64,000 bases of DNA from the NCBI GenBank assembly GCA_027485915.1, contig JAIXQA010000001.1, positions 62,001 to 126,000 of the forward strand, read 5' to 3'. The notes beneath the pieces were generated by a model. It worked only from the letters and a program-made list of their open reading frames with translations, was not told where the DNA came from and ran no database searches. Below, in pieces: positions 9,501 through 18,290 of the stretch. Made by a program: the position numbers and the translations under genes. Every line of letters begins with the position of its first letter. The stretch's first letter is position 1. Source of the DNA: Alphaproteobacteria bacterium (GTDB lineage: Bacteria > Pseudomonadota > Alphaproteobacteria > Caulobacterales > Aquidulcibacteraceae).

Positions 9501-10336
9501 CTAAACCCTTAATTGGCGCGTTTGCGAATCCATGGCCCGGAGAGGTCGAGGTTAGTGTCTCGAATCGACAGGTCGCCCGAGTTAGCCGCGCCATGACCTA
9601 TGGCCATTTGGCCGAAGCCCTCGACGCTGCCCCCATCTCACGCCGATTGAGTAAAGGCTGTCTTGTTGAATTCGCGACCAACGACCCCCCGCCGAAAGCG
9701 GGCAAGGCCGCTCTTTATGGCCCCGATGGGGTTATTGATATTGTGACGTGGTCAGCCACGCTTTGGGTAGCTAGCCAGACTTGGCGACTCGAAGGTTTGG
9801 TGCGCGGCTATCATGGCGGCGCATTTGGCCCCTATATCCCGATTGGGACCGGGATCGTGGCGCTGGATGAAGCTCTCGTGCCCGCAGATATGGACCCTAG
9901 CTTGATCGGTATGGGGTTGGAATGGGTTGCTAACCCGACTGGCTTGCCAGATATCGTGACACAGGTGCAAGCAAGCTTTTCTGGGCGCGCTAGTTTGCCT
10001 TGGTCACCCTGCCATTTAAGGGCGGGTAGGACCCAAAGCGGAATTCACTTCACTTGGGTGCGACGAGCGTGCGGGGATGGCGACAGCTGGGCGCTTTCAG
10101 ATGTGCCGCACGTCGTGGCCAAGGAGCGCTATGTCGTGACCTTATGGAGCGAGATGGGCGACAACCTTCGATCTATCGAGGTCGATGAACCGTCCTATTT
10201 GTATTCGAGTGAGGAGGAATTAGCCGATTTTGGCCACCCTCAAAGCCATGTTTCTATCTCTATTCGCCAATTAGGCCCGTCGGGGCTGCTTGGTTACCCC
10301 CTTGAGGAGCGGGTCAGCGTGCAAACCAATAGCTAG
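6584..10336 (+). CDS. GTA TIM-barrel-like baseplate/hub megatron protein (g15-like)
   Basis: 1250 aa; 'MATLILSTIGSTLFGPVGGAVGAVAGNSIDQALI', TIM-barrel region 'LDFIGLDWYPPLTD', 'MEMGFPAVDKGANRPSVFPDPKSSE'; last gene of the cluster. Confidence 0.93.
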   Translation: MATLILSTIGSTLFGPVGGAVGAVAGNSIDQALISSLTPARAQPSRLSSLKVQGSGEGAAIPVVFGQARVTGHVIWAAQFKEHKTKRTLGGKGGQRVVERYYSISFALGLCEGPIQGIGRIWMNGELFDLSQVNYRLYLGDEDQEPDHLLEAIEGCDTAPAFRGIAYLVFEDLPVTAFNDRIPNISVEIMAAPPAEPNRPRLQDLARGVCLIPGAGEFAYATTPIQTMWKPGTAQSENVHVQSARTDLCVSLDNLARDLPNVDHVSLVVAWFGTDLRAAQCRIEPRVDQRYKPTRPRVWQVAGVSRGNANLVSSVDGRPAYGGTPDDVSVIEAISELKSRGFKVTLNPFVMMDIPAGNGLPNPGGGVGQPPYPWRGRISCLGNASPTDAQIAAFFGTASANHFSLRGLEPLYSGPTEWSYRRFILHQALLAKAAGGVDSFLIGSELIGLTRAQSTTGQFPAVAALKALAAEVRTLLGAEVAIGYAADWTEYGGYNPPGSQDLYFPLDPLWADPNLDFIGLDWYPPLTDRRPGEPAPDFAALQAGIESGEGYDFYYANEADRLNRSRTPITDSVYQEPWVWRAKDIRNFWSQTHFERVAGQRRTMPTPWVPQSKPIRLMEMGFPAVDKGANRPSVFPDPKSSEAGLPPFSTGARDDGEQRLALEASLAYWRDHSPVSSVDGRPMILSEHVFLWTWDARPFPHFPHLQSVWGDGAHAATGHWLAGRAGILPVRDLLAAIAAKAGLAHLKLEGVSGFIEGYVVETPTTARALIDSLLQPLSLEAHPRFDGLLIEDVGSAEAPHILACSDFQLRDGAADFSRVRQPQEAPSQVQVTTYASERDFEPASFLAEGTGGSGVTLAVNLPMVLDAESRQTIAARLAVSAPIERMQGKLAPCCAASLHVGDRFLWEDGTLWRVDRLEGAWAQELIASPAPNARSKPLASHAVTPKPRVPWTAAAPDLVVLDLPAPFTQTLTPKPLIGAFANPWPGEVEVSVSNRQVARVSRAMTYGHLAEALDAAPISRRLSKGCLVEFATNDPPPKAGKAALYGPDGVIDIVTWSATLWVASQTWRLEGLVRGYHGGAFGPYIPIGTGIVALDEALVPADMDPSLIGMGLEWVANPTGLPDIVTQVQASFSGRASLPWSPCHLRAGRTQSGIHFTWVRRACGDGDSWALSDVPHVVAKERYVVTLWSEMGDNLRSIEVDEPSYLYSSEEELADFGHPQSHVSISIRQLGPSGLLGYPLEERVSVQTNS

Positions 10337-10446
10337 CCCCCCTTTCGCCGCCAGTTGAGAGCGCCTAAGTCTCTACGATACGCGGTGGGTGGCCTCAAAA
10401 TTTTGGGTGGACTCGCCGGATTTGTCAGAAACCGGGAGATGAAGGC

Positions 10447-11391
10447 GTGGCAGAAGAACCTTATGCAGTGCTTGGCGTTACACGCGGAGCCCCATTTGCC
10501 GAGGTTCGCAAAGCCTATCGCAAGCTCGCCAAAGAACTCCATCCAGATGCAAACCCGAATAATAAGGTAGCTGAAGAACGCTTCAAACGCGTTTCGGCCG
10601 CCTTTACATTTCTCGACGACCCGGACCGGAAAGCGAAATACGACCGTGGTGAGATCGATGCCGACGGTAATCCGAAGTTTGCCGGCTTTGGCGGTGGTGG
10701 ACGCGGACCGTTTAGTGGTGGCGACCCCTTTGGCCCAGGCGGCCCCTTCGGCGGGGCGGGGGCTGGACGGCGCACGACTGGCCCTGGGCAACCAGAGTTC
10801 GAAGATATGTTTGGCGACTTGTTTGGTGCAGCCTTTGGCGCGCGTGGTGGCGCACGACCTGGCTTTCAAGCCGGTGCCAAAGGCCAAGACATTCAAACCA
10901 CGATCAAGATCGACTTTGAAGATGCCATCGCCGGCACCAAGCAACGGGTCAAGGTTGGTGACCGGACCATTGATGTAACGATCCCAGCCGGTGTTGAAAC
11001 AGGCAGAACCCTCAGGCTGCGGGGACAAGGGGGCGCAGGCCAAGGGGGGATGCCTGCTGGCGATTTGATGGTGACGGTCACGGTGAAGCCCCATCCCGTA
11101 TTCCAGCGTGATGGCGACGATGTCCGGATGGATCTGCCTGTCTCCTTGCGCGAAATTCTTGAAGGTGGGCGGGTTGAAGCCACGATTCCCAGCGGAACTG
11201 TTTCGCTTACCATCCCACCTGGTTCGAATTCCGGGACAGTTTTGCGGTTGAAGGGTAAGGGCGTTGCCCGTCCCGGCGCACCGGGTGACTTGTTCATCCG
11301 CTTGATTTTGGGCTTACCCGAGGGCGATAATGGTGAATTGAAAACGCTTCTGGCAAAATGGTCACGGTGGGATGAACCACCCAAGCGCTAA
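10447..11391 (+). CDS. DnaJ/CbpA-type J-domain chaperone
   Basis: J-domain 'PYAVLGVTRGAPFAEVRKAYRKLAKELHPDANPNN', HPD motif, G/F-rich region, DnaJ C-terminal domain; GTG start. Confidence 0.93.
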   Translation: MAEEPYAVLGVTRGAPFAEVRKAYRKLAKELHPDANPNNKVAEERFKRVSAAFTFLDDPDRKAKYDRGEIDADGNPKFAGFGGGGRGPFSGGDPFGPGGPFGGAGAGRRTTGPGQPEFEDMFGDLFGAAFGARGGARPGFQAGAKGQDIQTTIKIDFEDAIAGTKQRVKVGDRTIDVTIPAGVETGRTLRLRGQGGAGQGGMPAGDLMVTVTVKPHPVFQRDGDDVRMDLPVSLREILEGGRVEATIPSGTVSLTIPPGSNSGTVLRLKGKGVARPGAPGDLFIRLILGLPEGDNGELKTLLAKWSRWDEPPKR

Positions 11392-11415
11392 GCTGACGCA
11401 ATAGGATGAGTGGCT

Positions 11416-12156
11416 ATGAGTCTTTTGGGGGATAAGCCGATTATCGGCATCGTTCTGGACGAGAACACCAGCCAAGGCGGGGCGTCTTATGAGACGGGCA
11501 AGGGCTATTTTCGAGCGATTGAAAAGGCCGGCGGCGTTGCGTTGGGCCTGCCTTACGCTTCAGACTCTCTTGCGTTTGCACGCCAGCATTGTGCGGGGCT
11601 GATGTCGACGGGTGCGCGGATCAAATTTCCTTCTGAGTGGTATGTTCCTGGCGAAGAAAGCTATGCGCCCTACTCAGACCGCTTTGCCATAGAGCGGGCT
11701 CTGGTAGAGATGTTTTTAGCCGAAGATCGGCCGTATTTGGGTATTTGCAACGGGATGCAAATGCTGGGTTGTTTATCCGGCTGTCGAATGAGCGGCAACG
11801 CTAAATCCTACACCGACGGCACCATTGCTCATGATGATCGTACCACCCGTCATGGCGTTAAAGTGAAGACGGGAACCAAGCTGCAGGCCATCACTGGCCT
11901 TGATTATCTTCAGGTCAATAGTTTTCATCGTGAGGCTTTGGTCGAGATCAGCGATCAAATTATCGTGTCAGGCTATTCCGATGATGGCCTCGTCGAAGCC
12001 ATAGAGCGACCCGATCGCCTCTTTGTCATGGGCGTGCAATGGCACCCAGAGCGACTGATTGAGGAAACGTCAGACTCTGATGCACTCTTTCAGGCCTTCG
12101 TAACATCGGCATATGAATGGGCCAAAGCCTCCCGATTGCAGCCTTTGGCGCTGTAA
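11416..12156 (+). CDS. Gamma-glutamyl-gamma-aminobutyrate hydrolase family (class I glutamine amidotransferase)
   Basis: 'RPYLGICNGMQMLGCLSG' Cys nucleophile elbow and 'GVQWHPE' His/Glu motif; GTG at 11410 is an alternative start. Confidence 0.88.
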   Translation: MSLLGDKPIIGIVLDENTSQGGASYETGKGYFRAIEKAGGVALGLPYASDSLAFARQHCAGLMSTGARIKFPSEWYVPGEESYAPYSDRFAIERALVEMFLAEDRPYLGICNGMQMLGCLSGCRMSGNAKSYTDGTIAHDDRTTRHGVKVKTGTKLQAITGLDYLQVNSFHREALVEISDQIIVSGYSDDGLVEAIERPDRLFVMGVQWHPERLIEETSDSDALFQAFVTSAYEWAKASRLQPLAL

Positions 12157-12296
12157 TTGGATGTCCTTCGTATCATGACCACACTGTTACAGCCTTCACA
12201 GTGCGGGTACAGTGGACCAGATGGGCTGCCACGATGAACGAAACGGATCGATCGCGTTTAGTCCACGTTCAGAACCATGCGTGTAATCTTGTCCTT

Positions 12297-12647
12297 ATGA
12301 AAAAGCTGATCGCCCTTTTGTTGAGCTCGTCTCTTCTAGCCAGTCTTAGTCTGGTTGGGCCTGCGGAAGCAGGGCGGATATCTGCTGCGCCACCCAGCCC
12401 AACAGGCTTGGTGCTTCGCGAAGATGTTCGCAATGGCGGCCTGTTTCAACTAGCGAGCCAAATCGTTCCTCTAAGCCAAGTCTTGGAAATGATTAATGCC
12501 ATTGAGCCAGGCAATCAGCTCGACACACAGATTGTGACCGAGAACGGGCGGCCATTTTATATCGTGCGCTGGCAGGCCTCTCGTGGCCGCATCATGATAT
12601 TTAAAGTCGATGCTCAATCGGGGCAAATTGTCGGCCGCCAAGGCTAG
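12297..12647 (+). CDS. Secreted PepSY-domain protein
   Basis: Signal peptide 'MKKLIALLLSSSLLASLSLVGPAEA'; C-terminal PepSY-like 'FYIVRWQASRGRIMIFKVDAQSGQIVGRQG'; upstream of a TCS. Confidence 0.7.
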   Translation: MKKLIALLLSSSLLASLSLVGPAEAGRISAAPPSPTGLVLREDVRNGGLFQLASQIVPLSQVLEMINAIEPGNQLDTQIVTENGRPFYIVRWQASRGRIMIFKVDAQSGQIVGRQG

Positions 12648-12738
12648 GCTGCTTTTGGGCCAATGTCCGTGCTAATGGACATGCCTTCAGGCCCGTCTGG
12701 CCATTTGGTAACATTTGGTTGTGAGAGGAGTGCAGCGG

Positions 12739-13425
12739 ATGCGCTGTCTGGTAGTGGAAGATGATCCCGATTTGCGGCGCCAACTGGAGCGTGCCTTGCA
12801 GGATTCCGGCTACGCCGTGGATGTTGCCGCCGATGGCGAAGAAGGCCATTTTCTTGGCGAAACCGAACCCTATGATGTTATCGTTTTGGATTTAGGTCTG
12901 CCGCTGATCGATGGTGTGACCGTGCTGGAGCGTTGGCGCAATGCTGGAAAAGTCGTTCCAGTTCTGATTTTGACTGCCCGCGATCGTTGGAGCGAAAAGG
13001 TTGCAGGCTTTGATGCCGGTGCGGATGATTATCTGACCAAGCCATTCCACATCGAAGAATTGCTGGCGCGACTGCGCGCCCTAGTTCGCCGCGCAGCTGG
13101 ACACGCCACCCCAGCGTTGGAGTGTGGCGACTTAAGACTGGACCCGCGTGCCCAACGTGCCACTGTGGCAGGAGATCCGGTGAAATTGACCAGCCATGAG
13201 CTTCGTCTTTTGACCTATTTGATGCACCACGTGGGTCGCGTAGTGCCGCGATCTGAATTGATCGAACATATTTATGACCAAGACTTTGATCGCGACTCCA
13301 ACACGATTGAGGTCTTTGTCGGACGGCTACGCAAGAAGATTGGACAAGACCGGATCGCCACCATTCGGGGGCTGGGCTATCAATTGCTGGACCCAGACGC
13401 CGCCAGCCAGTCGGCTAAGGGGTGA
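12739..13425 (+). CDS. OmpR/PhoP-family response regulator
   Basis: 'MRCLVVEDDPDLRRQLERALQDSGYAVDVAADGEEG...VLDLGLPLIDG' receiver plus wHTH 'HELRLLTYLMHHVGRVVPRSELIEHIYDQDFDRDSNTIEVFVGRLRKKI'. Confidence 0.95.
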   Translation: MRCLVVEDDPDLRRQLERALQDSGYAVDVAADGEEGHFLGETEPYDVIVLDLGLPLIDGVTVLERWRNAGKVVPVLILTARDRWSEKVAGFDAGADDYLTKPFHIEELLARLRALVRRAAGHATPALECGDLRLDPRAQRATVAGDPVKLTSHELRLLTYLMHHVGRVVPRSELIEHIYDQDFDRDSNTIEVFVGRLRKKIGQDRIATIRGLGYQLLDPDAASQSAKG

Positions 13426-14807
13426 GGTCTAAGCGCTCTCTTGCAGGGCGACTTGTCGCCGTTGCCGCGATTTGGTCAGCTTTGGTGCTGGTTGCGACTG
13501 GCTATGGCCTATCAGCCCTGTTTCGCAACTCTGTTTTTGAGGCCTTCGATCGCGAGCTGACGGTTTCAATTGATGCTTTGGCTGCGACGATCGAAACCGA
13601 TCCTCAAGGGCAATTGCGGGTGCCGCGTCCGCCAACAGATCCGCGCTTTGTTCGCCCCTTGTCTGGCCATTATTGGCGGGTTGTCGATGTAACCTCAGGG
13701 CCAAAACTTTTGGGTATGGGCGTCAGTTCACGCTCGGTTTGGGACGAACCTTTCGAACCGCCTTTGCCACTGGTCGAACAAGTCCTCATTCAGCCAGGGA
13801 CTACCCAGACCGTCGAAATGAGCCGAGACAAGGAGCGTTTGCGGGTCGCCGCCCGCTTGGTGCAATTGCCGGGAAGAGAAAATCAAACGCTTCTCATGGT
13901 TGGTGCTGATACGGGCGAAGCGGTTGCCGCCGGCGATCGGTTCAATCTTGCGCTATCGATGGGCCTCTTGGCCCTTGCGCTCGGACTATTGGGCGCGATT
14001 TTTCTGCAAGTTCAATTGGGTCTCGAGCCATTGCGTCGGATGGGGCGCGAACTTGCCATGATCCGAAATGGCGAGCGTGACCGCTTGGATGAAGACGCGC
14101 CAAAGGAGCTTGCCCCACTAGCTGGCGAACTAAATGCCCTCATCTCGCACAATCAAGAAGTGGTTGAGCGCGCCCGCACGCATGTCGGCAATTTGGCGCA
14201 TGCCCTGAAGACGCCCTTATCGGTTCTACTCAATGAATCCCGACAACATCAAGGCGAGTTTGAGGATTTGGTTGCCCGCCAAGCGCAAGCCATGACGCGC
14301 CAGGTCGAACATTATTTAAAGCGCGCTTCTGCCGCCGCGCGCGCAGAATCTCTTGGCGCTAGAACCCCAGTTGGCCCGGTTATTGATGATGTGAGCCGCA
14401 CCTTAGGCCGTCTGTTCAAAGCCGAAGGGGTGAAAGTCTCAGCCCGCTTCGACGACAATCTAATTTTCCGGGGCGAGAAGGAAGATTTAGAAGATTTGAT
14501 CGGCAATTTGTCTGAAAATGCTTGTAAATATGGCGGCGGACTTGTTGAGATTGAAGCGCGCATGGCCACGAATGGCCAGATTGAGATTACCATTGAGGAC
14601 GATGGCGAGGGCCTCGAAGGCGATGCTTTGGTTGCCGCGCTCAAGCGGGGAGCGCGCTTGGATGAGACCTTGCCTGGCTCTGGGCTTGGATTGTCGATTT
14701 GCGATGAATTGGCGCGTGCTTACGGTGGCAGTCTAAAGCTGGACCGATCTGAATTGGGTGGTTTACGCGCTCAATTATTTCTACCCGCCGCCGAAACATC
14801 TGTTTAG
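13422..14807 (+). CDS. PhoQ-like sensor histidine kinase
   Basis: TM segments, 'VGNLAHALKTPLSVLLNE' H-box, 'NLSENACKYGGG' N-box, 'PGSGLGLSI' G-box; overlaps the RR by 4 nt. Confidence 0.93.
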   Translation: MRSKRSLAGRLVAVAAIWSALVLVATGYGLSALFRNSVFEAFDRELTVSIDALAATIETDPQGQLRVPRPPTDPRFVRPLSGHYWRVVDVTSGPKLLGMGVSSRSVWDEPFEPPLPLVEQVLIQPGTTQTVEMSRDKERLRVAARLVQLPGRENQTLLMVGADTGEAVAAGDRFNLALSMGLLALALGLLGAIFLQVQLGLEPLRRMGRELAMIRNGERDRLDEDAPKELAPLAGELNALISHNQEVVERARTHVGNLAHALKTPLSVLLNESRQHQGEFEDLVARQAQAMTRQVEHYLKRASAAARAESLGARTPVGPVIDDVSRTLGRLFKAEGVKVSARFDDNLIFRGEKEDLEDLIGNLSENACKYGGGLVEIEARMATNGQIEITIEDDGEGLEGDALVAALKRGARLDETLPGSGLGLSICDELARAYGGSLKLDRSELGGLRAQLFLPAAETSV

Positions 14808-14881
14808 ATTTAAATTTTACTTTGTTTTGCCTGCAAACGCCTAATTAACCCATTTTAGATACCATACTGTGCTTGGTGGCC

Positions 14882-16333
14882 ATGGATGTTGGGGCCGCGC
14901 GTGAGTATCGACTTGAGTTTCAGCAGATGACTGTTCTAACCGACGACAAGATTGCAGCCTTAAAGGCCCTGTTGCTCTCAACCCCGCCAGCAACTGCCGG
15001 AAAGCTGTGGGCGCTATTGGAACGCATGAAAGTTCAAGGCGTTCAGTCGATCCCGACTGGAGAATTGCTCAACGCCATGCGCGAAGCTGGCATTCCTTCG
15101 AGCTTTGCGACAGGACAAGGTCACACCCGCGTCCTAAGCTTTGACCGGCTGTTTTTTGAGCCTTTTGAAAACCTATTTGAAAACGGGCCGTTGCATCGCC
15201 TGATGCCGGGTTCTTTGCCGCGGATCGGATTAGGCCCGGTCTGGAAGCTGATCATCGGCCAATTGGCTCCAGATGCCTATGTGGATCTCGAACCCTTGGG
15301 AACAGCCGCCAGTCTTAGAGGCGATATGGGCCAAGCCCGAGACTACGCTCAAAAAATGCGTACCGAGCTTCTATCCAATATCCAGGACATTCCATCAGAG
15401 CGCTTGAGCGCCTTGTCGAAAATGCCAGAGGCCTCTCATGTACTGGGTCGTTTGATCCCGCTCCTGCAAGCGGAAAAGGCCGGTCGGGAGATTTGGACAG
15501 GGGTTCAAAGTCTGCGCGGCGATATGCATGAGCAATCGATTTTGCGGCTGGCAACCGCGGTTAAAGAGGCAGAAAACACCAATCCGCAGACGGCTGCCGA
15601 AATCCTTCTGCTGACGATGTCGGTTTTGCCAAAGCCGTATCAGGCCTTGCGCGTATTGCAGCGCGTGTCTCGAGGCGTCGATGACCGCAAGATAGATACA
15701 ACCCATTTCGCGGTTGTTGGCCGGCGCGTCATTGCGCTGTTGCGCCGCGAAGGGACAGTGATTGAACATGCCGCTCTTGGTGGTACTTTTGATGTCGATG
15801 CCGTTGCGGTGGCTATCGACCGGCATAACAAGCTGGTGCACGGTATGACGCGCGACACCATTCTTTCGCCAAACGGCCCTTGGCGGCAAGAATTAACAGC
15901 GATCTGTGGTCAAGTCGGTTCCCGGTTGGAAATGATTTGCCATGCGGCTGTGAAGGCTTTGGATCAAGCTTTGCCCATGGACATGGTCCGCAAGAAAAAT
16001 GCGGGCATGCTAACAGAGCCTCGATATAGTGCGCCAATCGATCCGGCCAAAGTCGAAGTGGCGCGGTGTCATATGCAATTCTTGGTGGCCACGCGCCTTC
16101 TAGCTCCGCTGGCGGGTTTCGGGGGCTTCCGTGACAATGCGAGCCGGACCAGTGCGGGTCAACTAGACGCTGTCTGTGAGGGGCTGGTCCGCGTTGCGCG
16201 GGAAGGGGAAACGTCGCCCCACTTCCAAGACTGGATCAATGCTGTCTCTACTTTGATCAATGCGTTAGATGGGCAATTGCCTGCCAAGAATTTTGAACGC
16301 CGGATGAGCGCCCTTCTGAAAAAGGCTGCATAA
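14882..16333 (+). CDS. Conserved-looking hypothetical protein, no family recognised
   Basis: About 484-aa complete ORF; TTG 14873 and GTG 14876 are alternative starts; alphaproteobacterial codon usage. Confidence 0.7.
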   Translation: MDVGAAREYRLEFQQMTVLTDDKIAALKALLLSTPPATAGKLWALLERMKVQGVQSIPTGELLNAMREAGIPSSFATGQGHTRVLSFDRLFFEPFENLFENGPLHRLMPGSLPRIGLGPVWKLIIGQLAPDAYVDLEPLGTAASLRGDMGQARDYAQKMRTELLSNIQDIPSERLSALSKMPEASHVLGRLIPLLQAEKAGREIWTGVQSLRGDMHEQSILRLATAVKEAENTNPQTAAEILLLTMSVLPKPYQALRVLQRVSRGVDDRKIDTTHFAVVGRRVIALLRREGTVIEHAALGGTFDVDAVAVAIDRHNKLVHGMTRDTILSPNGPWRQELTAICGQVGSRLEMICHAAVKALDQALPMDMVRKKNAGMLTEPRYSAPIDPAKVEVARCHMQFLVATRLLAPLAGFGGFRDNASRTSAGQLDAVCEGLVRVAREGETSPHFQDWINAVSTLINALDGQLPAKNFERRMSALLKKAA

Positions 16334-16416
16334 GGCCAAGGTTGATCGCGCAAGCTTGAACCATTTGCCTGCGACATTTTCACCCTCAAGCCTTGAACCG
16401 AAAGGTAGGAGCGTGC

Positions 16417-17613
16417 ATGTCGCCTTTTATCATGACTCAATTCCCCCCGCTTTTCGTTGCTGGACTTTTTTGGCTTGCCTTGCTTGTTGCCTTGGTCGGG
16501 GCCGCTTGGTGGGTGCTGCGGGCTGGGGCACGAGGTGGTGCACTTGAAGGTGATCGCGCAGACTTGGAGGTCTATCAGGACCAAATCGCAGAAATAGAAC
16601 GCGATTTGGTGCAAGGCCGTATTTCGGAGGAAGCGGCGCAAGCGGGAAAACTTGAGATCGGGCGCAGACTTGTTCAGGCACGCGACCGTACCTTAACTGA
16701 AGGGCCGCGCTTGGGCCGGCTGGCCTTGACGAGTGTCGCCGCAGCCATCGCACTCGGGACAGGGGCGCTCTATCTGATCTATGGCTCGCCCCAAAAGACT
16801 GACCAACCCTTTGCCGAGCGGGAAGCAGAACTTTTGTCGCGCCCGCCAGAGACCTTGAGCGAAGATGAGGTCATGCTTATTTTGCAAGAGCAGGCAAAAA
16901 AGTCACCCAAAGACCCCAAGCCGCACGCCCTCATGGCACAGGTCTTGAGTAGCGCTGGCCGAGATCAAGATGCACTTCGGGCTTTCCAGGCTGCCCTGCG
17001 CCGGGATCCTGAAAATGCTGAGCTCATTGCTGAGACGGGTGCCATTTTGATGCGCTTGAACAACGGCGTCGTCGGGGCAGATGCCAGATCAGCCTTTGAT
17101 GCTGCTTTGCGTCTCAATCCAAATTCCCCAAGTGCGCTTTTCTTCTTGGGACTGGCGGATTGGCAGGCAGGAAAAAAGAAAGAGGCTTTGGCGTCTTGGC
17201 GTAACGCCTTTGTGGTCAATGGAAAAGACGCCGATACCAAAGCCCAATTGGTTGGACGGGTCGCCGAAGTCTTGTCGCAACTGGACCGCGGCCCAGGGGA
17301 GGGTGACGCCCCGCCCATGGCCGCGATGGCCAATGAAAACCCCGCCGCACAAAAAGCCTTTATCGAGACCATGATTGCAAAGCGAGTCGACCGTTTGGCG
17401 GAAAATCCATCAGACCCCGCACTACGGCTGTCGGCAGCGCGGGTTTTGTTAATGACGGGCAAGCTACAAGAGGCCAGAGAGATTCTGCTGGTTGGCCAGA
17501 AGCAACAGGCAGGCGATCCGCTCTTGTCAGCCGTTTTCGGTTTGGCATTGCAGAGCGTGCCAAGCTTAGACGCTGCCGGCCCAACTGGGCCAGCTTCGAT
17601 GCCGAAAAGGTGA
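16417..17613 (+). CDS. ccmI: c-type cytochrome biogenesis protein CcmI
   Basis: N-terminal TM plus 'YQDQIAEIERDLVQGRISEEAAQAGKLEIGRRLV' and TPR repeats; first gene of ccmI-E-F-H. Confidence 0.93.
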   Translation: MSPFIMTQFPPLFVAGLFWLALLVALVGAAWWVLRAGARGGALEGDRADLEVYQDQIAEIERDLVQGRISEEAAQAGKLEIGRRLVQARDRTLTEGPRLGRLALTSVAAAIALGTGALYLIYGSPQKTDQPFAEREAELLSRPPETLSEDEVMLILQEQAKKSPKDPKPHALMAQVLSSAGRDQDALRAFQAALRRDPENAELIAETGAILMRLNNGVVGADARSAFDAALRLNPNSPSALFFLGLADWQAGKKKEALASWRNAFVVNGKDADTKAQLVGRVAEVLSQLDRGPGEGDAPPMAAMANENPAAQKAFIETMIAKRVDRLAENPSDPALRLSAARVLLMTGKLQEAREILLVGQKQQAGDPLLSAVFGLALQSVPSLDAAGPTGPASMPKR

Positions 17614-17687
17614 GGGAAAGTGACGCAAAGGTTGCTTTTCATACATGAAGTGACGCAGTAATTTGTGGGAAAGATTGAGTAAGAGCC

Positions 17688-18206
17688 ATGCGCAGACGTG
17701 ACCGCCGCCTTCTTCTGATTTCTGCCGCAGGGATTGTCCTGCTGGGTGCAACGGCGGTTGCCAGCGTGGCTTTGCGCCAAACGGCCTCCTTCTTTTATTC
17801 GCCCACCGATGCTCAAGCCAAGCAACCAACCTCAGGCACGCAAGCACGCATTGGCGGACTTGTTGCCAAGGGCACTGTGGTGCGGGGTGATAATGGCCGT
17901 GTCAATTTCGTTGTGACGGACATGAATGCCGATGTCCGTGTCAGCTATCGTGGTGTGCTACCTGATCTGTTCCGCGAGGGCCAAGGTGTCGTCGCAGAGG
18001 GTAAGTTTACGGCGCCAGACACGTTTGAGGCGCGCACCATTTTGGCTCGCCACGATGAGAATTACATGCCCAAGGAAGTGGCTGATTCATTGAAGGCTTC
18101 TGGCCAGTGGCGCGATGCCCCTTTGCCCGTTAGTCAATCCAGCAACCAATCGAATTTGGGTACTGGTGCCGGCATGGTGAACCCCGCACATACGGGTTCA
18201 AAGTAA
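17688..18206 (+). CDS. ccmE: Cytochrome c maturation heme chaperone CcmE
   Basis: 'RIGGLVAKGTVVRGDNGRVNFVVTDMNADVRVSYRGVLPDLFREGQGVVAEGKF....ARTILARHDENYMPKEV' (HDENY heme-binding motif). Confidence 0.97.
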   Translation: MRRRDRRLLLISAAGIVLLGATAVASVALRQTASFFYSPTDAQAKQPTSGTQARIGGLVAKGTVVRGDNGRVNFVVTDMNADVRVSYRGVLPDLFREGQGVVAEGKFTAPDTFEARTILARHDENYMPKEVADSLKASGQWRDAPLPVSQSSNQSNLGTGAGMVNPAHTGSK

Positions 18207-18290
18207 ACGTGACTATGCTCGGCCATAAAAACGCGATTTGAGCAGCGGAAACAGGTTGAACCCAACGGCCTGCGGGGTACATAGACGACT

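Noticed and set aside
10333-11094. 253-aa minus-strand ORF antisense to the dnaJ-like gene
   Set aside because: Shadow of the G/F-rich region; no recognisable domain.
14808-14872. Possible CtrA site (TTAACCCATTTTAGA) upstream of the orphan 14882 gene
   Set aside because: The second half-site deviates from TTAA-N7-TTAA at two positions; too weak to call.
16965-17825. 286-aa minus-strand ORF antisense to ccmI/ccmE
   Set aside because: Overlaps two clearly identified genes; Ser/Arg/Ala-biased shadow composition.
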